From Bradyrhizobium tropiciagri (GTDB lineage Bacteria > Pseudomonadota > Alphaproteobacteria > Rhizobiales > Xanthobacteraceae), in contig NZ_JAFCKF010000002.1 in NCBI RefSeq assembly GCF_018130545.1, positions 868,001 through 932,000 of the forward strand: a stretch of 64,000 nt of DNA, written 5' to 3'. Of the stretch, positions 9,193-16,951 are shown one piece after another. The notes under the pieces were generated by a model, which was given only the letters and a program-made list of their open reading frames with translations, had not been told where the DNA came from and searched no databases. Position 1 is the first letter of the stretch. Every line of letters begins with the position of its first letter. A program made the position numbers and the translations under genes.

Positions 9193-9205
9193 CGCAAGGC
9201 AGGCG

Positions 9206-9595
9206 TCAGGCTGGATCGAGCGCGCTGATCGTCACGTAGTATCCGTCAGGATCCCGGAGCGAAAACTCCATCGTTCCGGTGTTGGGATTTTGATGCGGCT
9301 CTTCTTCGAGTCGGCTGACGAGCGCGCGCGCCCTCAGCAAGGCGACGTCAGGATTGTCGACCCGGAAGAACAGCAGGAGGCCGTTGCCGGGCCGGGCGTC
9401 GCCGGGGCATGCCAATGTGGGATGTTCGTGGGCGCCCCAGGCGTGCAGGCAGAGCAAGACCGTTCCGTCGGAATCGACGATTTGCCCGAAATAGTCGTGC
9501 GCAGGCGCCGACTCCGGCAGGCCAAGCAACGACTGGTACCATCTGAAGCTCCGGGGCACGTCGGCAACGCCGATGATCGTCCACAAGCGCTTCAT
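9206..9595 (-). CDS. VOC (glyoxalase/bleomycin resistance) family protein
   Basis: A 129-residue single-domain vicinal-oxygen-chelate protein. It starts with a beta strand into DVPRSFRWYQSLLGL, the usual beta-alpha opening, and ends with FSLRDPDGYYVTIS, the family's C-terminal strand with a metal-ligand-type Glu nearby (TMEFS). The ATG at 9595 was chosen because it starts the domain and is preceded by GGGAGC; the longer frame runs back through a terminator. The reaction is unknown; the family includes glyoxalases, dioxygenases and resistance proteins. It is convergent with the DJ-1 enzyme. Confidence 0.85.
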   Translation of the reverse strand: MKRLWTIIGVADVPRSFRWYQSLLGLPESAPAHDYFGQIVDSDGTVLLCLHAWGAHEHPTLACPGDARPGNGLLLFFRVDNPDVALLRARALVSRLEEEPHQNPNTGTMEFSLRDPDGYYVTISALDPA

Positions 9596-9660
9596 CCGAT
9601 GCTCCCGCCTGTTGGATTGATCCTCGAAAGATGCCGAGCATGTCGTGCACGCTGCAACAG

Positions 9661-9692
9661 AAAAAGGCCGCCCGGTTTCCCGAGCGGCCCTT
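9661..9692 (-). terminator. Strong minus-strand intrinsic terminator
   Basis: Arms GGCCGC and GCGGCC with an inner CGG/CCG extension around a short loop are followed, reading the minus strand, by five T. It lies upstream of the VOC gene and about 320 bases beyond the stop of the NDUFA12 gene, so it ends either a long 3' untranslated region or a separate small transcript. Confidence 0.7.
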
Positions 9693-10014
9693 CCTGTCTC
9701 ACGGTGGCCCCACATTTGCGGGCGATTTCAGGACGTCTGTACCGGGGGCCTATCTCCCGGCCGCATCCAACTCGGAGGCCGCTGCTCATCGGGACAGTCG
9801 CGATCTGGAGCCCGATCCGACGCGATGGTTTCCCATTTCCGTAAGATGGCTTCATTGAGCCGCGAAGGCGCGCACGGCGCAAGCGGACACCAGCAACGGC
9901 GACGCACCTGTCCCCGCTGTTACCGTTGTCCACAGGCGCGCACTTGCGCTGCCGGGCAAGCGTGCAATGCACGCGCGTTGCTACGCGCGCGCTCGAGACA
10001 ACACTGCGTGAAGG
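9693..10014 (-). other. Gene-free gap, possible small RNA on the minus strand
   Basis: No convincing coding frame is present: the minus-strand frame across it runs through the terminator stem, and the plus-strand frames are low-quality. Several GC hairpins are visible, for example around 9740-9760 and 9970-9992. I compared it by eye with 6S, SRP, RNase P and tmRNA hallmarks and saw none. Held as a candidate small RNA because an isolated terminator closes it. Confidence 0.3.
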
Positions 10015-10425
10015 TCAGCTTCCCGGGGTCCAGGCGTGGTAGTCGCCGGTCGCCTTGGGGCGGCGGCCGCTCGCCAGCGTTGAGCCGGACGGACGGTAGG
10101 CCTGCGCGGTGCCGGTCAGGTTCGGCAGATGCGGCTTTTCCCACTCCCGGGCGACGTATTTCTGCTCGGTCGGGGGCACATCGACGGTGTGATGCATCCA
10201 GCTATGCCAGCCGGCCGGGATCCGGGACGCCTCGGCATAGCCGTTATAGACCACCCAGCGGCGCTCGAAATGCAGCGTCGGGTCGATCTCGCCACCCTTG
10301 GTGCGATAGTAGCGATTGCCCTGCTCGTCCTCGCCGACCAGCTCGCCATAGCGCGAGGTCCAGAATTGCGTGCCAAAGGTCTGGCCGTTCCACCAGGTGA
10401 AGAATTTCAGCAGGAATTGTTTCAT
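10015..10425 (-). CDS. NADH:ubiquinone oxidoreductase subunit NDUFA12-like
   Basis: A 136-residue homologue of the mitochondrial 17.2 kDa (NDUFA12/B17.2) accessory subunit of respiratory complex I, a protein found in alphaproteobacteria and mitochondria. Visible hallmarks are GTLVGEDE-like (here GELVGEDEQGNRYY), RRWVVYNG, ASRIPAGWHSWMHH and WEKPHLPNLTGT. It sits at the junction of the peripheral arm and the membrane and aids assembly or stability. As is usual, it is encoded away from the nuo operon. The start ATG is at the conserved N-terminus. Confidence 0.95.
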   Translation of the reverse strand: MKQFLLKFFTWWNGQTFGTQFWTSRYGELVGEDEQGNRYYRTKGGEIDPTLHFERRWVVYNGYAEASRIPAGWHSWMHHTVDVPPTEQKYVAREWEKPHLPNLTGTAQAYRPSGSTLASGRRPKATGDYHAWTPGS

Positions 10426-10694
10426 GCGTGGCCGGTCACGGGTTCGAAGCTATCAGGCTCTGATGCCACCTGAATCCCGAAATGTCCAGCCGCCGCCAAG
10501 GTAGCCCGGCACTCCCGGAATAGCCTTCGATGGCGGGCCCGGTTTGGCGACCAAATGACGCGGTCACGGGAAGTTTTGTTCACCTGCCATACATGCGCCG
10601 GCGGGCAAGCCAAGATGACGGACAATCAATGTCTCGCACTGGAACGTCCGACCGCAGAAGCGGTTAGACATTGTCCGTTTTGATGGAGTCCAAA

Positions 10695-11252
10695 ATGATC
10701 AATATGAAGGTTCTGAGCACCGCTGCGGCACTGGCGCTTGCGCTGCCGCTGGCCGTGGCGCCGACCGTTTCGTTCGCCCAATCCGCCGCGCAGATGGGCG
10801 CGATGGGCGGCGGCGGTGGTGCCCGCGGTGGCGGTGGTGGCGGTGGCCATGTCGGCGGCGGCGGCGGCTTTGGCGGCGGTCGTGGTGCGGCCATGGGCGG
10901 TGGCGGCGGCTGGCACGGTGGTGGCGGTGGCGGCCATTGGGCCGGTGGTGGCGGCGGCGGTTGGCGCGGCGGCGGTGGCGGCTGGCACGGCGGATATCAC
11001 CGTGGCGGCGGGTTCTGGCCCGGCGCGGTGGCCGGTGCGGTCGTCGGCGGTGCCCTCGCATCGGGCGCCTATTACGGCTACGGCCCCGGCTACTATGACG
11101 ACAGCTATGGCTATTACGACGACAGCGCCCCTGTCGCCGTGGAAGCCGCGCCCGGTGGCGACGCCAGCTACTGCGCGCAGCGCTACAAGTCCTACGACCC
11201 GGCCTCGGGCACCTATCTCGGCTATGACGGCCTGCGGCACCCTTGCCCGTAA
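10695..11252 (+). CDS. BA14K family exported protein, glycine-rich
   Basis: A 185-residue protein with an N-terminal signal peptide (cleavage likely after SFA), a glycine/histidine/tryptophan-rich low-complexity middle, a short hydrophobic GAVAGAVVGGALASGAYYG segment and the C-terminal BA14K motif YCAQRYKSYDPASGTYLG...RHPCP. The founding BA14K protein is an immunoreactive Brucella antigen with lectin-like activity. ATG 10695 was chosen because GGAG lies seven bases before it; the frame extends eight codons further upstream. A good terminator follows directly. Confidence 0.9.
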   Translation: MINMKVLSTAAALALALPLAVAPTVSFAQSAAQMGAMGGGGGARGGGGGGGHVGGGGGFGGGRGAAMGGGGGWHGGGGGGHWAGGGGGGWRGGGGGWHGGYHRGGGFWPGAVAGAVVGGALASGAYYGYGPGYYDDSYGYYDDSAPVAVEAAPGGDASYCAQRYKSYDPASGTYLGYDGLRHPCP

Positions 11253-11280
11253 CGAAGGCCTGAATGGCTGAGCGAACAAA

Positions 11281-11305
11281 GGGCGGCGGCAACGCCGCCC
11301 TTTTT
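11281..11305 (+). terminator. Rho-independent terminator
   Basis: Perfect seven-base stem (GGGCGGC at 11281-11287, GCCGCCC at 11294-11300) followed by TTTTT, 28 bases after the BA14K stop. Confidence 0.85.
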
Positions 11306-11334
11306 CGTGCCCGTAGATCCCGTGTCCACGAGCC

Positions 11335-12231
11335 TTACGTGCGCAAGGCCACCGCGACCGCTGCGAACGTCACGACCAGCGCCGCGATGTCGCTGGTGCT
11401 GAGCGGCTCGCGCAACATCGCGGCTGCCGCCAGCACGCCGACGACCGGCACCAGCAGCGTGCCGATCGATGCAGTCGCCGCCGGCAACCGCTCCAGCGCG
11501 GCGAACCAGCAGACATAGCAGAGGCAGAACTGGATCAGCGTCATGTAGATCATCGACGCCCAGCCGAGCTGCGATAGCGCGGCGAGCTGCGGCTGCTCGA
11601 TCAGCAGGCCGGCGATCGCGACCGGCACGCAACCGATCGCAAGCTGCCAGGCCGCCAGCGACAGCGGCGGCATTGCGAGCTTGAAATACTTGGTCAGCAC
11701 CGTGCCAAGCCCGACGCAGAGCGCGCCGGCGAGCGCGAACAGAATCCCCGGCAGCTTGCCAAGGCTCGAGTCGATGCCGCCGCCGCCGATCAGCGCAGCG
11801 ATCCCGGCCAGCGCCACGCCAAGCGCGAGCGCGCGCGGCAGCGACACGCGCTCGCCGAGCACCGGCCAGGCCACCAGCGCGACCCACACCGGGATCGAGA
11901 TCCCGAGCACGGCCGCCTCGCTGGCCCGCAACCAGATCAGCGCGAGACCCATCGAGGCGACCCAGCCGCCGATCGACAACGTCGACACCAAGGCGAGCCG
12001 CGGCCACATGCCGTCAGGCACGCGCAGCGTCTGGCCGCGCGCGAGCGCCACCAGGCCGAGTGCGATCGCACCGATCACGCCGCAGAGCCCGCGCGACGAC
12101 AGCGGCGGCCACTCGGTGAGCAGGAATTTCATGATCGGGAAATTGAGACCCCAGCCGGTCGAGGCGACCACCAGAAATCCGAGGCCGAGCGGTGACAGCG
12201 GGGCGCGGCCGGCGACGGGAACTGCGGTCAT
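11335..12231 (-). CDS. EamA-family drug/metabolite transporter (copy 1)
   Basis: A 298-residue inner-membrane protein with ten hydrophobic segments in two EamA repeats. Conserved family blocks include GWGLNFPIMK near the start and WPVLGERVSLPRALALG at the end of the first repeat. EamA proteins export amino acids, nucleosides or other metabolites. It is clearly paralogous to the EamA gene at 15241-16134, with matching blocks throughout. It is divergent from the response regulator at 12412, so the 180-base spacer carries promoters for both. Confidence 0.9.
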   Translation of the reverse strand: MTAVPVAGRAPLSPLGLGFLVVASTGWGLNFPIMKFLLTEWPPLSSRGLCGVIGAIALGLVALARGQTLRVPDGMWPRLALVSTLSIGGWVASMGLALIWLRASEAAVLGISIPVWVALVAWPVLGERVSLPRALALGVALAGIAALIGGGGIDSSLGKLPGILFALAGALCVGLGTVLTKYFKLAMPPLSLAAWQLAIGCVPVAIAGLLIEQPQLAALSQLGWASMIYMTLIQFCLCYVCWFAALERLPAATASIGTLLVPVVGVLAAAAMLREPLSTSDIAALVVTFAAVAVALRT

Positions 12232-12411
12232 GGACCTGTCGTAATGTGGGCGGACAAATACAAGTGATGGCGTCAGGGCTAGCTGGAAATCCGCTTGTCA
12301 GCAAACGGCATATGCATTCTATGATACAGACTTTCCACTTGGGTTCCGCCTTAATCGGCAGACGGGCCAAGCGAGTCGACGGCACGCAAGGCCGCAGAAA
12401 GAGGATGCATC

Positions 12412-12816
12412 GTGCCGAGCGTTCTCGTGGTCGATGACGACCCGATGGTGTGCGTTGCCATCGAGGTGTGTTTGCAGCGCCAGGGCTTCGACGTCACCGT
12501 CGCCGACGGCGGTGAAGCGGGCATGCGCGCGCTGGAAAAGGCCACCTTCGACGTGATGCTGGTCGACGTGTTCATGCCGCATATGCGCGGTTTCGAGGCG
12601 ATTCGCGTCTTCCACGAGCGCGCCCCCGATATTCCCGTGATCGCGATGTCCGGCTATGCCTTCGCCAATGCCGATCGCGCTCCGGACTTCCTGCGGATGA
12701 CGATCGAACTTGGCGCCTCCGCCTGCCTGCGCAAGCCGTTTACCCCGCAGGCGCTGATCGCCGCCGTTAACGAATGTCTCGCGAAGTCCGCTCCTTCTGC
12801 TCGTCTTTCGAAATAA
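12412..12816 (+). CDS. Stand-alone response regulator receiver protein
   Basis: A 134-residue CheY-like protein with no output domain. The acidic pocket is DDD at 8-10, phospho-acceptor Asp52 in LVDVFMP, Ser80 and Lys108 in RKPF. It begins with GTG, supported by AGAGG eight bases upstream. It ends immediately before the hybrid histidine kinase, so the two are one operon, and it is the likely phosphorylation partner of that kinase. With no DNA-binding domain it must act by protein contact or as a phosphate sink. Confidence 0.92.
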   Translation: MPSVLVVDDDPMVCVAIEVCLQRQGFDVTVADGGEAGMRALEKATFDVMLVDVFMPHMRGFEAIRVFHERAPDIPVIAMSGYAFANADRAPDFLRMTIELGASACLRKPFTPQALIAAVNECLAKSAPSARLSK

Positions 12817-12837
12817 TTGCTCGTACTCTCATCGCCG

Positions 12838-15075
12838 ATGGCTTCCCAGCGTCTCATTCTTGGCAGTGGCCTTGCGATCCTCCTTGTCATCAGCGCGGCG
12901 TCGATCGGGCTGGATGTCAAGTCGCGCAGCGCGATTGATTCGGTCGACCACACGCTCAAAATCCTCAAATGCATTTCGGATGCGCGGCCGCTGCCGCGCG
13001 GCGTCGAGAGCGCGGCGCGCGGCTTCGCGCTGACCGGCGATGCCTCCTTCGCCGACGAATTCCACGACCAGAGCACCGCCCTCACCGCAGCCTTCGACGA
13101 ACTGACGACCGCGGTGAAGTCGGCTCCGGAGGAAGCCCAGCTGCTCGCCGGCACCAGGGGACAGGTCGAGCGCGCGATTGCGCTCGCCGCCGAACTGATC
13201 CGCTTGCGCACCGCGGGCGACACCGCCGGCACTGCGGCGCTGATCTCCGCAGGCGAAGGCCGCGCCCTGACCGACAAGATCGGGTCCGCGCTCGACCGGC
13301 TGGTCGCCGAGGAACGCCGCCTGCTCGGGATTCGCACCGACCAGTCGAAGAGCAACAGCCGGCTGCTGCTGGCGATCGACCTCGCCGGCGTCGCGATGAT
13401 CCTGGCGCTGGCGGTCGCGCTGACGCTGGCGGCCCGGCGCGCCAGCCGCGAATTGCAGGGCGCGCTCAGCGCGACCAAGGCGACCAATCTGTCGCTCGAG
13501 GGCAAGGTGGCCGAGCGCACCAAGGATCTCGGCGCCGCCCTGGAAGAGCTCCGCCGCTCCACCTCGGTGATGGAAACCACCTTCCGCACCATGGCGGAGG
13601 CGGTGCTGGTGCTCGACGGCGCCGGCACGGTGCTGCTCTCCAATCCGGCGGCCGAGAAGATGCTGCGCTACAAGCCTGGTATGACGGTGCGGCAGCTGCG
13701 CGCCATGAGCAACGTGTTCCAGGCCGACGGCGAGACGCCGATGCAGGCCAACGACATGCCCTCGGCCAGGGCGCTGCGCGGCGAGGAATTCGACGGGCTG
13801 GAATTCGTCGCCAAGCCGGTGCGCGGCGCGTCGGAGATTCACCTCGTGGTGTCGGGCCGGCCGCTGCGCGACGGCGAGGACGCCATCACCGGCGCCGCGC
13901 TGATCTATCACGACATCACCGCCTCGCGCGAAACCGAGCACAAGCTGCAGCAGGCACAGAAGCTCGACGCCATCGGCAAGCTGACCGGCGGCGTCGCGCA
14001 CGACTTCAACAACATGCTGACCGTCATCACCGGCACCACCGAAACGCTGGTCGACAGCCTGCGCGCCCAGCCGAAGCTGGCGCAGACCGCCGAGCTGATC
14101 GACCGCGCCGCCGAGCGCTGCCGCGAGCTGATCCAGCATCTGCTCGCCTTCGCCCGCCGCCAGCCGCTGGAGCCGCGCACCGTCGACATAAACGGCACTG
14201 TGGTCGATATCGCGAAACTGCTGCGGCCGACGCTCGGCGAGCAGATCGAGATCAATTCGGTGCTGGCGCCCGATGTCGCCAGCGTCCATATCGATCCGTC
14301 GCAGCTTGCGAACTCGCTGCTCAACATGGCGATCAACGCCCGCGACGCGATGCCGAACGGCGGCAAGCTGCTGTTCGAGACCAAGAACATCGTGCTCGAC
14401 GACGCCTATGCGGCGACCAATCCCGACATCACGCCGGGCCGCTACGTGCTGCTCGCGGTCAGCGACACCGGCACCGGCATGTCGCACGCGGTGCAGGACA
14501 AGGTGTTCGAGCCGTTCTTCACCACCAAGGAGGTCGGCAAGGGCTCCGGCCTCGGCATGAGCATGGTGTACGGCTTCGTCAAGCAGTCCGGCGGCCACAT
14601 CAAGATCTACAGCGAGGAAGGCCACGGCACCACGATCAAGCTCTATCTGCCCCCTGCCCGCGGCCAGGTCGAGGTCGAGCTTGCGGCGCCCGAGCCGGTG
14701 CGGCGCGGCAGCGAAATCATCCTGGTGGTGGAAGACGATCAATTGGTGCGCAACTACGTGGTCACGCAACTTGGCGCCCTCGGCTACAAGACCATCGCGG
14801 TGCCCGATGCGCGCGCCGCGCTGGCGCTGATCGACAAGGGCGAGAAATTCGACCTGCTGTTCACCGACGTGATCATGCCCGGCGGCATGAACGGCCGCCA
14901 GCTCGCCGACGAAGTGAGAAAACGACGGCCCGACCTCAAGGTGCTCTACACCTCCGGCTATACCGAGAATGCGATCGTGCATCACGGTCGCCTCGATGAA
15001 GGCGTGCTGCTGCTGGCAAAGCCCTATCGCAAGGCGCAGCTCGCCAGCATGCTACAGCAGGCGCTGGGTGAGTGA
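12838..15075 (+). CDS. Membrane hybrid sensor histidine kinase with C-terminal receiver
   Basis: About 745 residues. An N-terminal membrane segment, a periplasmic CHASE3-like helical region and a second membrane segment (near LLLAIDLAGVAMILALAVAL) lead to a coiled coil, a PAS domain (near TSVMETTFRTMAEAVLVLDG), a HisKA domain (GGVAHDFNNML, His at about 388), a HATPase domain with GSGLGMSM, and a receiver domain (EDD and FTDVIMPGGMNG, Asp at about 677). The first codon may be TTG at 12817, directly after the preceding stop, or this ATG. It forms an operon with the receiver protein; the signal is unknown. Confidence 0.92.
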   Translation: MASQRLILGSGLAILLVISAASIGLDVKSRSAIDSVDHTLKILKCISDARPLPRGVESAARGFALTGDASFADEFHDQSTALTAAFDELTTAVKSAPEEAQLLAGTRGQVERAIALAAELIRLRTAGDTAGTAALISAGEGRALTDKIGSALDRLVAEERRLLGIRTDQSKSNSRLLLAIDLAGVAMILALAVALTLAARRASRELQGALSATKATNLSLEGKVAERTKDLGAALEELRRSTSVMETTFRTMAEAVLVLDGAGTVLLSNPAAEKMLRYKPGMTVRQLRAMSNVFQADGETPMQANDMPSARALRGEEFDGLEFVAKPVRGASEIHLVVSGRPLRDGEDAITGAALIYHDITASRETEHKLQQAQKLDAIGKLTGGVAHDFNNMLTVITGTTETLVDSLRAQPKLAQTAELIDRAAERCRELIQHLLAFARRQPLEPRTVDINGTVVDIAKLLRPTLGEQIEINSVLAPDVASVHIDPSQLANSLLNMAINARDAMPNGGKLLFETKNIVLDDAYAATNPDITPGRYVLLAVSDTGTGMSHAVQDKVFEPFFTTKEVGKGSGLGMSMVYGFVKQSGGHIKIYSEEGHGTTIKLYLPPARGQVEVELAAPEPVRRGSEIILVVEDDQLVRNYVVTQLGALGYKTIAVPDARAALALIDKGEKFDLLFTDVIMPGGMNGRQLADEVRKRRPDLKVLYTSGYTENAIVHHGRLDEGVLLLAKPYRKAQLASMLQQALGE

Positions 15076-15092
15076 CGTGACTCTTCCGTCAG

Positions 15093-15200
15093 CCCCGTCA
15101 TCCTGAGGTGCGAGCACTTGCGAACCTCGAAGGATGAATCGGCCACCGGCCGGGCCGTGCATCCTTCGAGACGCGCTTCGCGCTCCTCAGGATGACGGGG
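15093..15200. repeat. 108-base inverted repeat between convergent genes
   Basis: Sixteen-base perfect outer arms (CCCCGTCATCCTGAGG at 15093-15108, its complement at 15185-15200) enclose inner arms built on CCTCGAAGGATG and CATCCTTCGAG. Dispersed palindromes with CCTCGAAGGATG are common in Bradyrhizobium intergenic DNA (recalled, not searched). It occupies the gap between the kinase and the second EamA gene and may also end transcription from both sides. Confidence 0.75.
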
Positions 15201-15240
15201 TTAGGCGCTAACCACCGCATAACGCAGAGCGGGGTGCGAG

Positions 15241-16134
15241 CTACCGCGTCGCCAGCGCGACGCCGACCAGTGTGAACAGCAATGCCGTGATCTGGGTCGG
15301 CCCGAGCGGTTCGTGCAGCGCGACCGCGGAGGCGATCACGCCGATCACCGGCACCGCCATGGTGCCGATCGCGGCGACCGAGGCCGGCAGGCGGGCGAGC
15401 GCGGCAAACCAGGCGACATAGGCGACGCAGAACTGGATCACCGTCGAATAGACCAGCAGCCACCAGCCGACCGTCGTGATGCGGTCGAGATGCGTGGTCT
15501 CGATCAACAGGCCGATGATCGCGATCGGCACGCAGCCGATACCGATCTGCCAGGCCGCGGCCGGGATCGGCGGCATCACCAGCGGATATTTCTTCGCCAG
15601 CACCGTGCCGAGCGCGAAGCCGAACGCGCCGCCGAGCGCCATGATGATTCCCGGCAGCTTCTCCTCGCTCGCGGAAATCCCGTTGCCGCCCATGATCGCG
15701 GCGAGCCCCGCGAATGCCATCACCAATGCGATGGTCCGCAGCAGCGTCGGCCGCTCGCCGAGCACCGGCCAGGCCAGGAGCGAGGCCCATACCGGCATGG
15801 TGTAGGCGATCAGCGCGGTCTCGCTCGCCGGTAGCCACAAGAGCGCGAGCCCCATCAGCACCATCCAGCCGGTGACGTTGAGCAGCGCATACAGCACGAG
15901 CCGTGGCCACAGCCTTGCCTCGACATGCAGGCTCTGGGCGCGGATCAACGCCAGCACCGCCAGCAGCACGGCGCCGATCACCCCGGTGGTGCCGCGCAGG
16001 GTCAGCGGCGGCAGCTCGCTAAGCAGGAACTTGGTGGACGGCCAGTTGAACCCCCAGCCCACCGAGGTGATGGCGAGGAACATCAGGCCGGCGGGCGCAA
16101 GGCGCGGCCGCGCGGAGTGCTTCGGATCTGTCAT
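15241..16134 (-). CDS. EamA-family drug/metabolite transporter (copy 2)
   Basis: About 297 residues, ten hydrophobic segments in two EamA repeats. Family blocks GWGFNWPSTKFLLSELPPL and LLAWPVLGERPTL align directly with the first copy at 11335-12231, as does the second repeat (WQIGIGCVPIAIIGLLIE). ATG 16134 was preferred over the TTG four codons upstream. The pair brackets the two-component genes and faces the other way, suggesting an old duplication around or beside them. The exported substrate is unknown. Confidence 0.9.
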   Translation of the reverse strand: MTDPKHSARPRLAPAGLMFLAITSVGWGFNWPSTKFLLSELPPLTLRGTTGVIGAVLLAVLALIRAQSLHVEARLWPRLVLYALLNVTGWMVLMGLALLWLPASETALIAYTMPVWASLLAWPVLGERPTLLRTIALVMAFAGLAAIMGGNGISASEEKLPGIIMALGGAFGFALGTVLAKKYPLVMPPIPAAAWQIGIGCVPIAIIGLLIETTHLDRITTVGWWLLVYSTVIQFCVAYVAWFAALARLPASVAAIGTMAVPVIGVIASAVALHEPLGPTQITALLFTLVGVALATR

Positions 16135-16951
16135 GGAACCCGGCAAGGGTGTGAAAAGGAATGTGAGTCGGCCCCACCTTGCCCGCGATTTTGTCGCCCG
16201 ACCATCACGCCGCTGACATGCCTGATCCGTAGTTTGCCCGTAGCCTTACGTGAGTCCCGAAAATTCAATCCGGGACGGCGAATAAATACTTCGCCTGTGA
16301 ACAGCGGGGCGAAACTCCAATCCACAGGGCGCAGGAATTTTTTTGGCTTGGGAATCCCTGAGGACTCACCGATAGTTGGCTCGATCACAGGCGCGGCACC
16401 GCCCCCTGTTATCCCCCTCCCCTCCACCATATTTAGTGTTTGATTCAGAAACTCGTACTAGTTCTTGACGGGCGTAACGGACATGGCCTAGTTTTCAACC
16501 TGTTCGGCGCGAGTGTGTTTGGGTCCCCGCCGGTCGCTCCCACAAGGGTTCCAAAATGACCACTCCGCCAGGCCTTCGGCCGCGGGTGAAGGGCTTGTCT
16601 GCCCTGATTTTGGGCCGCGTCGGGAACGACAAACGGGCCGAGAAGGACCCGGAAACAGAGGCCGAAACCGGCCCGCAAAATGCGTACGCGTGCGTGTCGC
16701 GTGGATAGCGTTTGGGGCGTTGAATTGCATGACCCGAAGGACCCGACCAGTCGGGCACCCCCAAGGGATTGTGCCGCCGCAGGGCCGGGCCAAACCCGCG
16801 CCGAGCGGACGAGGGAACAGGCCGGATCCACCGGCTGAGCTGCGGATGACGGGAGGCGTGCACACGTATTCCCGGAGTTCGCGAACAGACAACATTCCGG
16901 CAACCTGCGGGGAAACGCGGGACCGGGCAGAAGAAGTGACGGGGCTCGACC
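16135..16951. other. Long non-coding interval and nrdJ leader
   Basis: No believable gene lies in these 817 bases. The left part contains A/T-richer sequence and the candidate NrdR box and promoter. From about 16500 to the nrdJ ATG there is a GC-rich leader with several potential hairpins. I looked for the cobalamin riboswitch landmarks (the B12 box and the GCCACUG element) because nrdJ uses B12, and did not see them on either strand. Confidence 0.5.
16424..16494 (+). promoter_or_regulatory. Candidate NrdR box and promoter for nrdJ
   Basis: Positions 16424-16439 read CCACCATATTTAGTGT, matching 13 of 16 positions of the NrdR-box consensus ACACTATATATAGTGT as I recall it. A weaker look-alike lies at 16449-16464. 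TTGACG at 16465-16470 is followed 17-18 bases later by CTAGTT/TAGTTT, a plausible sigma-70 promoter. NrdR represses ribonucleotide reductase genes when dATP is high. The 25-base spacing of the two boxes is not the usual whole number of helical turns, so the second is doubtful. Confidence 0.45.

Noticed and set aside
12829-14985. Long minus-strand frame opposite the hybrid kinase
   Set aside because: Antisense shadow, His/Gln/Arg-rich composition without any family motif.
16500-16951. Cobalamin riboswitch before nrdJ
   Set aside because: Expected from the B12-dependent enzyme, but no B12 box, GCCACUG or GGUGC...GGGAA order could be found on either strand.
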